The notes: a model not told the origin generated them from the letters alone. Positions 17,198 through 26,078 are shown, numbered from the stretch's first letter. The stretch: DNA of 64,000 bases from Oceaniferula flava (GCF_016811075.1 NZ_JAFBGL010000002.1:248001-312000), one strand, 5' to 3'. A program made the numbers and translations.

Positions 17198-18205
17198 ATG
17201 AGTGCTCCAAAACCTCACTTTGCAGTGCTCGATGTGCTGCGGGCCTTGGCCGCCTTTGTGGTGTGTCTGTTTCACTTCAATTACCGCAACGGGGGAAACC
17301 TTTCCGCGGCCTTGGAATATGGCCACTACGGCGTGGAGGTGTTTTTTGTCATCTCCGGTTTTGTCATCCCGCTGGCGATGAGTTGGTCGAGTTTCAAATA
17401 CCGCGACACTCCGAACTTTCTGCTGCGGCGCTTTATCCGCCTCTACCCGGTCTTTGCCATCGTGGCCTTGAGTAATGTGATTTTGGCGACCTATGGCAGT
17501 CCGCTGTTAGGATACGGTGGCGACTCGCCTGACCTCACGTGGTCCCGGGCACTGGCGAACTTCACCCTGACTTGTGACTTGGTGGGGGAGTCTTGGTATC
17601 TTCCGGTCTTCTGGACCTTGGCGATCGAGGCGCAGTATTACTTCCTCATCGCGCTGTCGTTTCCCATGCTGGTGCATCAGAAAACCTGGGTGCAGGTTGG
17701 GGCCTTACTGCTGTGGATCGTTCCGAGCTATTTTGTCGGTTACGGCGAAACGGTTTTCACCTGGACCGCATTTTTTGCCATCGGCATCCTCGCCTTTCTC
17801 AAGCAGCAGAAACGTATCCCCGCCCATGTCTTTTGGCCCATGCTGGTTCTGGCGGCCTTTTGCCATACTGAAACGCGGAACCTAACAAGTGCCAACATTG
17901 GTGTGCTCACGGCGCTGTGTATTCTCTACTGTCCACCGATCAACGTGAAGTGGCTGGTGAAGCTGGGGGCGATTTCCTACTCGCTCTACCTGCTGCACCT
18001 CGCCTTCGGTGGGGCGATTCTGATCCACCTGAGAAACTTGCCTGAGAACTGGCAGTGGATCAACGTGCAGCCGGTGGGCATCACCCTGTCGACACTTGTC
18101 TCCGTTGCTGCGGCCCTGCTGTTTTACCGATGGATCGAGCTGCCGATCCACAACCTCGCCAGAAAATTCAAAACCCGCGCGCGGGAGAAGGAATTGGCGA
18201 AGTAG
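17198..18205 (+). CDS. Acyltransferase 3 family membrane protein
   Basis: A 335-residue polytopic membrane protein of the acyltransferase-3 (OafA/NodX-like) family, which transfers acyl groups to sugars of the cell envelope. The start FAVLDVLRALAAFVVCLFHF contains the R-x10-H pair expected for the active site. EYGHYGVEVFFVISGFVIP is the second family motif, and RRFIRLYPVFAI the third. About ten hydrophobic segments follow and the C-terminus is basic. It starts 18 bp after the U32 gene, so it may be co-transcribed with it. The acceptor is unknown. Confidence 0.9.
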   Translation: MSAPKPHFAVLDVLRALAAFVVCLFHFNYRNGGNLSAALEYGHYGVEVFFVISGFVIPLAMSWSSFKYRDTPNFLLRRFIRLYPVFAIVALSNVILATYGSPLLGYGGDSPDLTWSRALANFTLTCDLVGESWYLPVFWTLAIEAQYYFLIALSFPMLVHQKTWVQVGALLLWIVPSYFVGYGETVFTWTAFFAIGILAFLKQQKRIPAHVFWPMLVLAAFCHTETRNLTSANIGVLTALCILYCPPINVKWLVKLGAISYSLYLLHLAFGGAILIHLRNLPENWQWINVQPVGITLSTLVSVAAALLFYRWIELPIHNLARKFKTRAREKELAK

Positions 18206-18254
18206 GACAGCTTTGTGACTTCGTCGAATTAGGCTGACATGATAGAATTTCGCA

Positions 18255-19076
18255 ATGGAGCATCATGAAAGTCCAAAAGATTTCTGGTTAAAGGTCGTGC
18301 TGGTGGTGGCGATTTTATTGGTTTTGTTCATGATGATGACACCGGTGACCATGTCCTCCCCTAGGAAGGCTGATATGACCACGGCCACGAACAATGCGAA
18401 GCAGATTTTTCTATTGATGGTCGAATTTGACGATGATTTTGGCGAATTTCCTAGTGATCAGAGTGCCAGTAAAAAGGATGCGTTGAAGGCCTACACTGGC
18501 GAGTATTCCAATGACTACCTCGGCCAATTTCTTGCGGGGGGCTACGTGCAGAGTGAAGAGATTTTCTACGCCAAGGGGGGAAAGCGTAGGGTGAAGCCGG
18601 ATAATGATTACAGCAGCAAAGATACGACGCTGGCTGAGGGCGAGTGCGGTTTTGCTTATATCAAAGGGCTGAGCACTTCGGACCTGGCGGGGACACCTCT
18701 CTTGTTAGCTTCGATGTATGGCGATGGTTACAAGTTCAACAGCGATGTGTATAAGGGAAAGGCCGTGGTGCTGCGGATTGATGGCTCGGTGCAAACGCTG
18801 CGACTGAATAAGGATCGGTTAGCCAAGTTGCCCAATGGCAAAACTCTCTTCGAAGGAGGTGCCGATACCGTGTGGGGTGAAGAGGGCTTTGATTCCAGTC
18901 GGCTGCTCTACGCAAAACACCCCTACGATTTCAAACCTGCAATTGTTAGGAAAGAGTGGGTCACACCGCCAACGATTGCTGTGGCGCTCATCTTCCTATT
19001 CATCTGCATTTACATCGGCAAAAAAATCGCCCGCAAGCCGAAACAAGAGGGGGCTTGTCCGGAGTCAGGCGAATGA
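18255..19076 (+). CDS. Membrane-anchored protein, paralogue of the next gene
   Basis: A 273-residue protein of unknown function. It has an N-terminal transmembrane segment at about 12-30 and a second one near the C-terminus at about 237-255 (PPTIAVALIFLFICIYIG), followed by a basic tail. The region between, starting NAKQIFLLMVEFDDDFGEFPSD and including NDYLGQFLAGGY, ECGFAYIKGLS and AVVLRIDGSV, is shared almost block by block with the next gene. This resembles the globular part of PVC-group pseudopilin-like proteins, but the prepilin cleavage motif is missing. The pair probably arose by tandem duplication. Confidence 0.75.
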   Translation: MEHHESPKDFWLKVVLVVAILLVLFMMMTPVTMSSPRKADMTTATNNAKQIFLLMVEFDDDFGEFPSDQSASKKDALKAYTGEYSNDYLGQFLAGGYVQSEEIFYAKGGKRRVKPDNDYSSKDTTLAEGECGFAYIKGLSTSDLAGTPLLLASMYGDGYKFNSDVYKGKAVVLRIDGSVQTLRLNKDRLAKLPNGKTLFEGGADTVWGEEGFDSSRLLYAKHPYDFKPAIVRKEWVTPPTIAVALIFLFICIYIGKKIARKPKQEGACPESGE

Positions 19077-19089
19077 TAGAGTCGCAAGA

Positions 19090-19779
19090 ATGAAAACCTC
19101 ACGGATTAGAAAATGCGCAGCGCTCTCGCTTCTTGGTGCCGGCTTGCTGATGCCTGTTGCCCATGCTCAACAGGCAAAACCAGCCGGAGGGGTGATTGGG
19201 AAGCTGCTGAATAAAAGCAAGCGCGGCGAAATGACGAAGGCCGTGATGAACGCCAAGCAGATCTTCCTGTTGATGGCCGAATTTGACCTAGATTACGGTG
19301 AATTTCCCAACGATGAAACCGCCAACAGTGATGACTTGCTGAAAGCTTACCGAGGAAAACATTCCAACGATTATCTCGGCCAATTTTTAGCAGGTGGCTA
19401 CACCCAGTCCGAGCAGCTTTTCTTCGTCAAAGGTGGAGCGCCTACCGATAAAAAGCCGGATAACGACATCTCCACCAAAGCCAAGACCTTGGAGGCCGGC
19501 GAGTGTGGCTTTGCCTATTACAAAGGGCTGTCCATGGGGAAGAATGCCGCGATGCCACTGCTGCTGGCTCCAATGACCGGAAAAGGTTTTAAATTCGATC
19601 CCAAAGCTTTCGATGGCAAGGCGATCGTCTTGCGGTTGGACGGCTCGGTGACCACTTATCCGATTGATGCCAACGGCGATGTGATCCTGGCCAATGGCAA
19701 AAGGCTCTTCGAAGGGGGTGCCGGAACGATTTGGGGCAATGAGGGACCGGATGCCAAGCGGTTGCTGTTTCCCAAGTAA
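19090..19779 (+). CDS. Secreted protein, tandem paralogue
   Basis: A 229-residue protein with a Sec-type signal peptide (basic MKTSRIRK, hydrophobic ALSLLGAGLLM, cleavage near VAHAQQ). The mature part carries NAKQIFLLMAEFDLDYGEFPND, NDYLGQFLAGGY, ECGFAYYKGLS and AIVLRLDGSV, clearly homologous to the preceding gene. It lacks the C-terminal membrane segment of its neighbour, so it should be exported to the periplasm. The frame is open upstream, but the ATG at 19090 is the one that yields the signal peptide. Function is unknown. The 13-bp gap suggests co-transcription of the pair. Confidence 0.75.
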   Translation: MKTSRIRKCAALSLLGAGLLMPVAHAQQAKPAGGVIGKLLNKSKRGEMTKAVMNAKQIFLLMAEFDLDYGEFPNDETANSDDLLKAYRGKHSNDYLGQFLAGGYTQSEQLFFVKGGAPTDKKPDNDISTKAKTLEAGECGFAYYKGLSMGKNAAMPLLLAPMTGKGFKFDPKAFDGKAIVLRLDGSVTTYPIDANGDVILANGKRLFEGGAGTIWGNEGPDAKRLLFPK

Positions 19780-19869
19780 TGGATCCGTGCACTTGGCCAT
19801 AGTGGAGAGGGTTGGATAAAAATCCAAATTTCTGGTGAATATTTGGCCCCGAGCTTTCGTCGAAAGGGC

Positions 19870-20109
19870 ATGATACACCAACTCTCATCCGTTAAATTAG
19901 CCGTCGGAGCGATGATATCTGCTCTGTTTCTTGCCAACTGCACCACGACCTACGACTCCTACGGTCGCCCGGTCCAGAGCGTTGATCCCGTAGCCGCCAC
20001 CGTTGGCGCTGTGGCCATTGGCGCGATTGCCTACTCGGCGGGGAAAAACAACAGCTCGCACCATGGTCACCACGGACATTACCGCCGTGGCCATCGTTGG
20101 CACCGATAG
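19870..20109 (+). CDS. Small lipoprotein with His-rich tail
   Basis: A 79-residue protein with a lipobox FLANC at about residues 19-23, so it should be lipid-anchored. The mature part begins TTTYDSYGRPVQSVDP, has a small hydrophobic alanine/glycine segment (AATVGAVAIGAIAYSAG) and ends in HHGHHGHYRRGHRWHR, a His/Arg-rich tail. I chose the ATG at 19870 because CGAAAGGG lies directly before it and because it gives a normal signal peptide. The glycine-rich hydrophobic stretch resembles glycine-zipper lipoproteins. Function is unknown. Confidence 0.65.
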   Translation: MIHQLSSVKLAVGAMISALFLANCTTTYDSYGRPVQSVDPVAATVGAVAIGAIAYSAGKNNSSHHGHHGHYRRGHRWHR

Positions 20110-20229
20110 TGTAATTTTTGCGTAGTTCCCCTTTTTCCTACGCAATCACCAGATTCCCAGCTTCTGCTGTGGGAGGGAGAGAAATTTTCCTCGCACGCGG
20201 GGCTGGGATCACTTATCGATGGGGCCAAC

Positions 20230-20967
20230 GTGGAAGACGCCGATTACAAAGTCAGACTCGATATTTTCGAAGGTCCTCTGGATTTGCTCCTTTATCTCAT
20301 CAAGAAGGATGAGGTGGATATCCACAGCGTATCGATCGAGCGGATTACTAGGCAATACCTCGATTACATCAACACGTTCAAAATGCTCAACATCGATCTC
20401 GCCTCCGAGTTCATCGTGATGGCAGCGAACTTGATGTATATTAAAAGCCGGACCCTGCTGCCGAAGGCCGAGCAACCGCCGGAGGAGGATATCGAGGAGG
20501 ACGACCCTCGCTGGGAGCTGATCCGCCAGCTGATCGAGTATAAAAAGTTCAAGGACGCCGCCGGGTTTCTGTCGCGCAAGGAAACCGAGCAGGAAGACTA
20601 CTTCGCCCACGTGCCGGAAAAAGTGGCCCCGCCCGTGCAGGAGGTCGAGGAGCCGCTGCCGGATGTCAATATTTTCGATCTCATCCGCGCGTTTCAGAAC
20701 GTGCTGAAGCGCTTCGAGGAGGCCAATGACCTCGGCGATATTGTCGATGATCGCTACACGGTCTCCGATAAAATCGAACTCATGCTCGCCACCGTGCAAC
20801 CGGGTGGCAGCGTGCAATTTTCTTCGTTGTTTGAAAAAGCCACCTCCAAGGCCGAAGTCATCGTGACCTTCCTGGCGGTGTTAGAGCTGATGAAGATGAA
20901 TCAGTTCCGCATTCGCCAGGACCACATCCTCGGTGAGATTGAGGTGGAGCGGAAGTCTGTGACGTGA
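20230..20967 (+). CDS. scpA: Segregation and condensation protein A
   Basis: A 245-residue kleisin subunit of the SMC-ScpAB condensin complex, which organises and segregates the chromosome. The N-terminal family motif VRLDIFEGPLDLLLYLIKKDEVDI (residues 8-31) is textbook, followed by LASEFIVMAANLMYIKSRTLLP. An acidic linker (EEDIEEDDP) and a C-terminal winged-helix end with FLAVLELMKMNQFRIRQ follow. The start is GTG at 20230. No ATG gives the complete N-terminus. scpB is not adjacent. It faces polA, with a hairpin between them. Confidence 0.96.
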   Translation: MEDADYKVRLDIFEGPLDLLLYLIKKDEVDIHSVSIERITRQYLDYINTFKMLNIDLASEFIVMAANLMYIKSRTLLPKAEQPPEEDIEEDDPRWELIRQLIEYKKFKDAAGFLSRKETEQEDYFAHVPEKVAPPVQEVEEPLPDVNIFDLIRAFQNVLKRFEEANDLGDIVDDRYTVSDKIELMLATVQPGGSVQFSSLFEKATSKAEVIVTFLAVLELMKMNQFRIRQDHILGEIEVERKSVT

Positions 20968-20972
20968 CGCTC

Positions 20973-21002
20973 CGTGGCATGACCGGGACGGATCATGCCA
21001 CG
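20973..21002. terminator. Perfect hairpin between convergent scpA and polA
   Basis: CGTGGCATGA (20973-20982) and TCATGCCACG (20993-21002) form a 10-bp stem with a 10-base loop between two convergent genes. There is no T-run on either side, so it may slow or end transcription from both directions without being a classical intrinsic terminator. Confidence 0.5.
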
Positions 21003-21008
21003 CCCCCA

Positions 21009-23834
21009 CTAGTGGGCTGCCAGCCAGTTGTCGCCGGTGCCGGTTTCCACCTTGCACTGAATCCCGTGGGGCAGCACGAGGGCGTTTTCCATCGTTTTGA
21101 CAATCTGGGGAACCAGCGTCTCCTGCTCGCTGAGGTGGAGGTCGAACAGCAGTTCATCATGCACCTGCAGCAGCATCTTGGTTTTGGCTTCCTGCTTGTC
21201 CAAGAGTGCACGCACCTGGACCATGGCCAGCTTGATCATATCGGCCGCCGTGCCCTGCACCGGGGCATTGATCGCGGCACGCTCGGCACCACTGCGGATG
21301 GTGCCATTTTTCGAATCGATGTTACGCACATGGCAGCGCCGACCACTGATCGTCTCGACATAGCCATTTTCCTTGGCGGATTCGATCGTGCTTTCCATGT
21401 AGTTTTTCACTCCCGGATATTGCTTGAAGTAGGTTTCAATGATCTCGGAGGCCTCGCCGCGTGGGATGTCGAGACGCTGTGAGAGGCCGAAGGCGGAGAT
21501 GCCGTAGATGATGCCGAAGTTGACCATCTTGGCATTGCGGCGCATCTCGGAGGTGACTTCGTCCATGGCCACTCCGTAAACGCGCGCGGCAGTGGCGGTG
21601 TGGATATCGAGATCGGCCTTGATCGCTTCGATCATCGCTTCGTCGCCAGAGAGGGCGGCCATCACACGCAGTTCCACCTGGGAGTAATCCGCGGCGAGCA
21701 GGGTGTGGTGTAGATCCCGAGGCACAAAGGCCTTGCGAATCTCACGGCCGGCGACGGAGCGCACGGGGATGTTTTGCAAATTGGGGTCGTTGGAGGCGAG
21801 TCTGCCCGTTGAGGTCATCAGCTGTTGGTAATGGGTGTGCACCCGACCGGTCTTGCTGGAAACGTGCTGCGGCAGGGCATCGACGTAGGTGGACTTGAGT
21901 TTGCTCGCCTCGCGGTAGTCGAGGATATCGGCCACGATCTGGTGCTTGGGTGCGAGCGCGGAGAGCGTTTGCTCATCGGTCTTGAACTGACCGGTCTTGG
22001 TCTTCTTCGGCTTCTCGACCAGTTCCATTTCGCCAAAGAGAATCTCGCCGAGCTGTTTGGGTGAGTTTAGGTTGAACTCACGTCCGGCAGCCTCGATGAT
22101 GGCTTCGGAGAGCTTGGAAATACGTTTCGTCAGCGAGTCGCCGATTCCTTTCAAGGCGACGATGTCCAGCGAGATGCCTTCGTTTTCCATCGCGGTAAGC
22201 ACCGGCATCAGCGGGGCTTCGATGTTCTGGTAGATGGGCTGCTGGCCGCTTTCCTCCAGTTGACCTCTGAGAATTTCGGCAATTTGCCACGTCACATCGG
22301 CATCCTCCGCCGCGTAATCGGCGAGCTCATCCACGGGGATGAGGTGCATTTTGATTTCCTTCTTCTTGGTCGACTTCTTCGCAGGCTTTGGTTCTTCCTC
22401 ATCGAAGCCAAACAGATCTCCGTCCGCCCCTTTCGAGTTCTGCGAGAGGTCGGCCAGTTTCACCGGCGTGTAGCCTAACAAGGCCTCGGAAACGAAGTCC
22501 ATGCTGTGGCGTTGGTCGGCGGCGACCAATGCGTGCACCAACATAGTGTCAAAAAACGGACCACTCACCGGGCAGCCGTGGGCCAGTAGCACGGAGAGAT
22601 CAAATTTCAGGTTGTGGCCCACTTTTTCAATCTTGGAATCCAGCACCACGTTGAGTTTGTCCAAGACCATGTCGATGCTCAGCTTGCTCCCCGCACCGGT
22701 GTGCACGAAGTAGGCTTCGTGGGCCTGAACGGCAAAGGCGATACCGAGAATTTGGCAGCTACGGGGATCGAGAGACGTGGTTTCCAGGTCGAAACAGAAA
22801 CGACTGGAAAGCGAGAGTTTCTTGATCAGTTGGTGCAAATCCTTGGCGTCATCGATCAGATGATAGCTGTGCTCGACATCGGCGATGGTCTTGAGATTGG
22901 CGCTTTCCGGCTCTTCGTTGGCGGTCGTGGTGCTTTCTTCATGCCCCCGACCCGCCACAAAGCTGTCGCCGTAGAGTCGCTTGGCAATGGAGTTGAATTC
23001 CATTTCCGTGAGCAGCGCCTGCAGGGCCTCGTCGTCACGCTGGCTGATCACCAGGTCATCCCAGCTGACCTCGACGGGTGCATCCAGAATGATGGTCGCG
23101 AGCTCCTTCGACAGCCGTGCCTGATCGGCAAAGTTGATGAGGTTCTCCTTCTGTTTTCCCTTCAACTGATCGGTCGACTCCAGCAGCTTTTCCACCGAGC
23201 CGAACTGGCCGACCAGTTTCTTTGCGGTCTTCTCACCGATGCCGGGCACCCCGGGGATGTTGTCCGAGGCATCGCCCCAGAGGCCGAGGATATCGATCAC
23301 TTGTTTTGGCGATTCCACCTGCCACTGGTTCTGAATCGCGGCGACATCGAGCAGCTCGTGGTTGTTGCCCTGTCGACCCGGTTTCCACATGGTGGTGGTG
23401 TCGGTGACCAGCTGGGCGAAATCTTTGTCCGGTGTCACCATGTAGGTGTGAATGCCGCCGTCGGCATCGGCGCGGTGGGCGAGGGTGCCGATGATGTCGT
23501 CCGCCTCATAACCATCGAGCTCCAGCACCGGAATGCCGAAGGCCTTGCACAGTTGTTTGACGTAGGGGATGGCCGCCGCGAGCTCCTCGGGCATCGCTTC
23601 ACGCTGGGCCTTGTAGGGCGGATAAAGCTCGTGTCGGCACGTCGGGGCGCGGGTGTCGAATGCGACCCCAATGTGACTGGCATCGTGGTTGTCGATGATG
23701 TCCAGCAGCGCGTTGGCAAAACCGTAAACCGCCGAGGTATTGAAGCCCTTACTGGTCAGGATGGGATTGCGCATGAAGGCAAAATGAGCGCGATAAACCA
23801 GCGCCATGCCGTCGAGTAGGAAGAGATTGTGCAT
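21009..23834 (-). CDS. polA: DNA polymerase I
   Basis: A 941-residue DNA polymerase I for gap filling and Okazaki fragment processing. The N-terminal 5' nuclease is complete (LLDGMALVYRAHFAF, ELDGYEADDIIGTLA, TPDKDFAQLVT, GIGEKTAKKLV). The 3'-5' proofreading domain looks active: FDLETTSLDP, VGHNLKFDLSVLLAHG and YAAEDADVTWQIA carry the acidic residues. The polymerase motifs are DYSQVELRVMAALSG (A), RRNAKMVNFGIIYGISAFG (B) and LLQVHDELLFDL (C). It is about 10-20 residues longer than E. coli Pol I, with a Lys/Glu-rich insert (PKPAKKSTKKKEIKM) inside the exonuclease domain. The start is the ATG at 23834. Confidence 0.98.
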   Translation of the reverse strand: MHNLFLLDGMALVYRAHFAFMRNPILTSKGFNTSAVYGFANALLDIIDNHDASHIGVAFDTRAPTCRHELYPPYKAQREAMPEELAAAIPYVKQLCKAFGIPVLELDGYEADDIIGTLAHRADADGGIHTYMVTPDKDFAQLVTDTTTMWKPGRQGNNHELLDVAAIQNQWQVESPKQVIDILGLWGDASDNIPGVPGIGEKTAKKLVGQFGSVEKLLESTDQLKGKQKENLINFADQARLSKELATIILDAPVEVSWDDLVISQRDDEALQALLTEMEFNSIAKRLYGDSFVAGRGHEESTTTANEEPESANLKTIADVEHSYHLIDDAKDLHQLIKKLSLSSRFCFDLETTSLDPRSCQILGIAFAVQAHEAYFVHTGAGSKLSIDMVLDKLNVVLDSKIEKVGHNLKFDLSVLLAHGCPVSGPFFDTMLVHALVAADQRHSMDFVSEALLGYTPVKLADLSQNSKGADGDLFGFDEEEPKPAKKSTKKKEIKMHLIPVDELADYAAEDADVTWQIAEILRGQLEESGQQPIYQNIEAPLMPVLTAMENEGISLDIVALKGIGDSLTKRISKLSEAIIEAAGREFNLNSPKQLGEILFGEMELVEKPKKTKTGQFKTDEQTLSALAPKHQIVADILDYREASKLKSTYVDALPQHVSSKTGRVHTHYQQLMTSTGRLASNDPNLQNIPVRSVAGREIRKAFVPRDLHHTLLAADYSQVELRVMAALSGDEAMIEAIKADLDIHTATAARVYGVAMDEVTSEMRRNAKMVNFGIIYGISAFGLSQRLDIPRGEASEIIETYFKQYPGVKNYMESTIESAKENGYVETISGRRCHVRNIDSKNGTIRSGAERAAINAPVQGTAADMIKLAMVQVRALLDKQEAKTKMLLQVHDELLFDLHLSEQETLVPQIVKTMENALVLPHGIQCKVETGTGDNWLAAH

Positions 23835-23997
23835 TGGGTAAAAAAAGGTAATCGGACGAAGGTCATCCGGATAAAATGCTAGGTGGTGGGGGGCACAGAG
23901 CAGGTGTGGGCAGACAAGGTGTCAGAAATGCACGCCAAGGAAAAGTGACAAGCGGGGAATTGGCGATAAAAATGATGTGAGCGTTCGGGCTGAGGGC

Positions 23998-24915
23998 TTA
24001 CTCCGGCTCAGGGGATTCCGCAAAGAGGTGCGAATACGCATTCTCCGTGATCACTTTTGCCAGTGGGTGTTTGACCAGTCGCTCGCCGGTGATGGCGTAG
24101 AAATCGCTGCCGCACTCTTCCACCTTGGCGATGACTTTCAACCCATAATGTTTCAGCGCCGCTTGATCGACCACGGTGGGCACGGTGGTGAAACCAAGGC
24201 CGCCCGCCGCGGCTACTTCCATCAGAGTGGAATCTTCGAACTCGCCGACAAGCTGCGGGCGCACTCCTTGTTTGTCGAACCACGCCTCCAGTGCCCAGCG
24301 CATGCCCATGTTGTCACTGGGCAGAAGCGCGGGAGCTCCGTGGAGCGACTGTGGGAAGCCGCGACGAAGTTTGGCTGCCAGCTGAGGAGTCGCGCAGAAA
24401 GTGACCCCAGAACGCCCCAGCCGATGGTTGTAAGTCTTGGTCTTCAAGCTGGTAGTGGCCGGTTCGTCCGCCAGAACGAGATCCAGTCGGTGGGCTTGCA
24501 GCTGGTGAATCAATACTGCGAGTTCGCCTTGCCGTGAGACCACATGGGTAGGGCGTGAGTATTGGTAGGCGGGTTTCAGGATTTCATAGGCGATGAGTTT
24601 CGATAACGAATCCGTCATGCCAACGTTGAGTCGGGTGGCCCGGTTATTCGAGCCCTGGCTGATGGCATTGGTGAGCTCCCGCCCCGCGGAAAAGATCTCA
24701 TCGGCGTAAGTCAGCGCGATTTGCCCAGCCTCGGTGAGCACCAGCTTTCTGCCCGAGCGGTGGAACAGTTTCTCACCGAATGATTCTTCTAGCAGTTTCA
24801 GCTGGGCGCTGATGGATGGCTGCGAGACACCCAAATCCTCGGCGGCTTGCCGCACACTGCCTGTGCGAGCCACCGTCCAGAAGTATCGCAGGTGGTGATA
24901 GTTGAGGAAATCCAT
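23998..24915 (-). CDS. LysR-family regulator, NhaR-like
   Basis: A 305-residue DNA-binding regulator. The N-terminal winged helix-turn-helix reads FLNYHHLRYFWTVARTGSVRQAAEDLGVSQPSISAQLKLLE, and the LNYHHL-x-YFW start is characteristic of NhaR-like proteins. The effector domain starts near residue 90 (RLNVGMTDSLSKLIAYEIL). It is transcribed divergently from a Rnk-type gene with 97 bp between the starts. LysR regulators usually bind such an interval and control the divergent gene and themselves. In E. coli NhaR responds to sodium and activates nhaA, but no antiporter gene is nearby, so the ligand is unknown. Confidence 0.92.
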   Translation of the reverse strand: MDFLNYHHLRYFWTVARTGSVRQAAEDLGVSQPSISAQLKLLEESFGEKLFHRSGRKLVLTEAGQIALTYADEIFSAGRELTNAISQGSNNRATRLNVGMTDSLSKLIAYEILKPAYQYSRPTHVVSRQGELAVLIHQLQAHRLDLVLADEPATTSLKTKTYNHRLGRSGVTFCATPQLAAKLRRGFPQSLHGAPALLPSDNMGMRWALEAWFDKQGVRPQLVGEFEDSTLMEVAAAGGLGFTTVPTVVDQAALKHYGLKVIAKVEECGSDFYAITGERLVKHPLAKVITENAYSHLFAESPEPE

Positions 24916-25012
24916 GGGTTCGATGATGTATAGGAAAAAGTTATGAAAGCAATCGTATATGAGTCTTAGTCAAAATATGTGATCTTGTTATCTTAGGCGG
25001 AGTTTATTTAAA
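24916..25012. promoter_or_regulatory. Divergent promoter interval between LysR gene and rnk-like gene
   Basis: AT-rich 97-bp gap between two divergent genes, a usual place for LysR binding. AGGCGGAG at 24995-25002 is the likely ribosome-binding site of the plus-strand gene. I see no unambiguous T-N11-A palindrome or promoter hexamers. Confidence 0.4.
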
Positions 25013-25444
25013 ATGATTATGAAAACATCAACATCAAGTGCCGTTCAGTCGTTGCCCATTCACATCACTTCAGAGGATAAAGCACGCTTGGAGGGTATGA
25101 TTGCCAAGATGCAACGCAGTGGTGAACAACGGGACGGCTTAAGCACCTTGATTCATGAGCTGGATCGTGCGTCGGTGATTTCCGAGGGGGAGGTATCGCG
25201 TGATCTGGTTACGATGAACTCAGAGGTCTCGATCATCAACCAAGACACGGCTGAGAAATTACAATTCACCTTGGTCTATCCTGAAGATGCGGATGTGGAC
25301 GCCGGTAAGATTTCCGTGCTGTCACCAATTGGTTGTGGCATGTTAGGCTACAAGGTTGGCGATGAATTTGAGTGGCAAGTGCCTGCTGGAGTGCGCCGGT
25401 TTGTGGTCGCCAAGGTGGATTTCCAACCCGGAAAAAGAAGCTAG
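25013..25444 (+). CDS. Rnk-like regulator with GreA/GreB C-terminal domain
   Basis: A 143-residue protein of the Rnk group: a short N-terminal helical part (ITSEDKARLEGMIAKM) and a GreA/GreB-type C-terminal domain. The segments RDLVTMNSEVSIIN, FTLVYPEDADVDAGKISVLSPIGCGMLGYKVGDEFEWQVPAG are the diagnostic block. Rnk binds RNA polymerase near its secondary channel without acting as a cleavage factor, and in E. coli it affects nucleoside diphosphate kinase levels. ATG codons occur at 25013 and 25019; the upstream purine-rich sequence fits either. It is divergent from the NhaR-like regulator, a pairing I remember from other genomes. Confidence 0.88.
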   Translation: MIMKTSTSSAVQSLPIHITSEDKARLEGMIAKMQRSGEQRDGLSTLIHELDRASVISEGEVSRDLVTMNSEVSIINQDTAEKLQFTLVYPEDADVDAGKISVLSPIGCGMLGYKVGDEFEWQVPAGVRRFVVAKVDFQPGKRS

Positions 25445-25479
25445 ATGCGTTCGCGGCGCTCGATGTCACGAGCTGTGAG

Positions 25480-25902
25480 CTAATCGTTAATCCCCTCCGT
25501 CCGCGCTTCGACGGCGCGTTGGAAGGCTTCGCGGTCGCCGTAGCGTTTGATGCTGAACTTGACGCAGCGGCGCTGGCCGGGGGCGGGGGACCAGGTGGCT
25601 TGCCAGAAGTGATAGGTGGTGCCGTTGGCGGCGCTGACGGTGATTTTGGAAACGCCTACCACGCCCGAGCTGTTGCGCGGTGAGCGCTCGCAGATACGTG
25701 CTTGGTCGGTGAGCTTTTCCAGCAGGGCATTGCGCCAGCGGCGGGCGGCGAGCAGGGCGTGCTCCGGATGACCGTGCACCCGATCGCCAAAGAACTTGGC
25801 ATACTTGATGCCGCGGCGTTGCAGTCGCACCTGCCACCCGTGGGTCCCGGCATCGGGGAGATCGATGCGGGCAATGGCGTAGTTTGGATCAGGCTGACTC
25901 AT
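25480..25902 (-). CDS. AP2/ERF-like domain protein
   Basis: A 140-residue protein. The second half (about residues 79-135) reads SSGVVGVSKITVSAANGTTYHFWQATW and then RRCVKFSIKRYGDREAFQRAVEAR, the three-strand-plus-helix layout of a bacterial AP2 DNA-binding domain. The first half has a related basic segment (GWQVRLQRRGIKYAKFFGD) and may be a degenerate second copy. Bacterial AP2 proteins are often linked to mobile homing nucleases, but no nuclease is present here. The frame continues upstream to 26040 into an inverted-repeat element. I start at the ATG at 25902, where protein-like sequence begins. Confidence 0.75.
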   Translation of the reverse strand: MSQPDPNYAIARIDLPDAGTHGWQVRLQRRGIKYAKFFGDRVHGHPEHALLAARRWRNALLEKLTDQARICERSPRNSSGVVGVSKITVSAANGTTYHFWQATWSPAPGQRRCVKFSIKRYGDREAFQRAVEARTEGIND

Positions 25903-25968
25903 GGATGTGCGGAGAAAATTGCCACGGATGGGGGCTGGTGTCAATTTTCCGGCTGGTGGTCTGCGACG

Positions 25969-26078
25969 CTGGACAGAATTAACATAATTTCGCAGAATTT
26001 TTTCTTCGGTTGTTAATTCAACTGGCATGTGGACGCTCAAACTAAGTAATTCTGAAAAATTCTGTTAATTCTGTCCAG
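25969..26078. repeat. 110-bp element with 31-bp terminal inverted repeats
   Basis: The left arm (25969-25999) begins CTGGACAGAATTAACA, and the right arm (26048-26078) is its inverted copy, with about 27 of 31 positions matching. Each arm also carries a 10-bp internal period of CAGAATT-like words. No coding sequence fits inside. It lies between the divergent AP2 and RlmI-like genes. Confidence 0.8.

Noticed and set aside
22614-23819. 401-codon open frame antisense to polA, and similar long antisense frames opposite floA (1229-2338) and the glucosylglycerate fusion (11151-12236)
   Set aside because: They are opposite strongly conserved genes, show Gly/Val/His-rich shadow composition, and GC-rich codon use makes such frames likely by chance.
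25903-26040. N-terminal extension of the AP2-domain protein
   Set aside because: The added residues are encoded partly by the inverted-repeat element and do not look like protein sequence; the ATG at 25902 fits better.
25969-26078. Insertion sequence
   Set aside because: No transposase and only 110 bp; at most a MITE-like or regulatory element.
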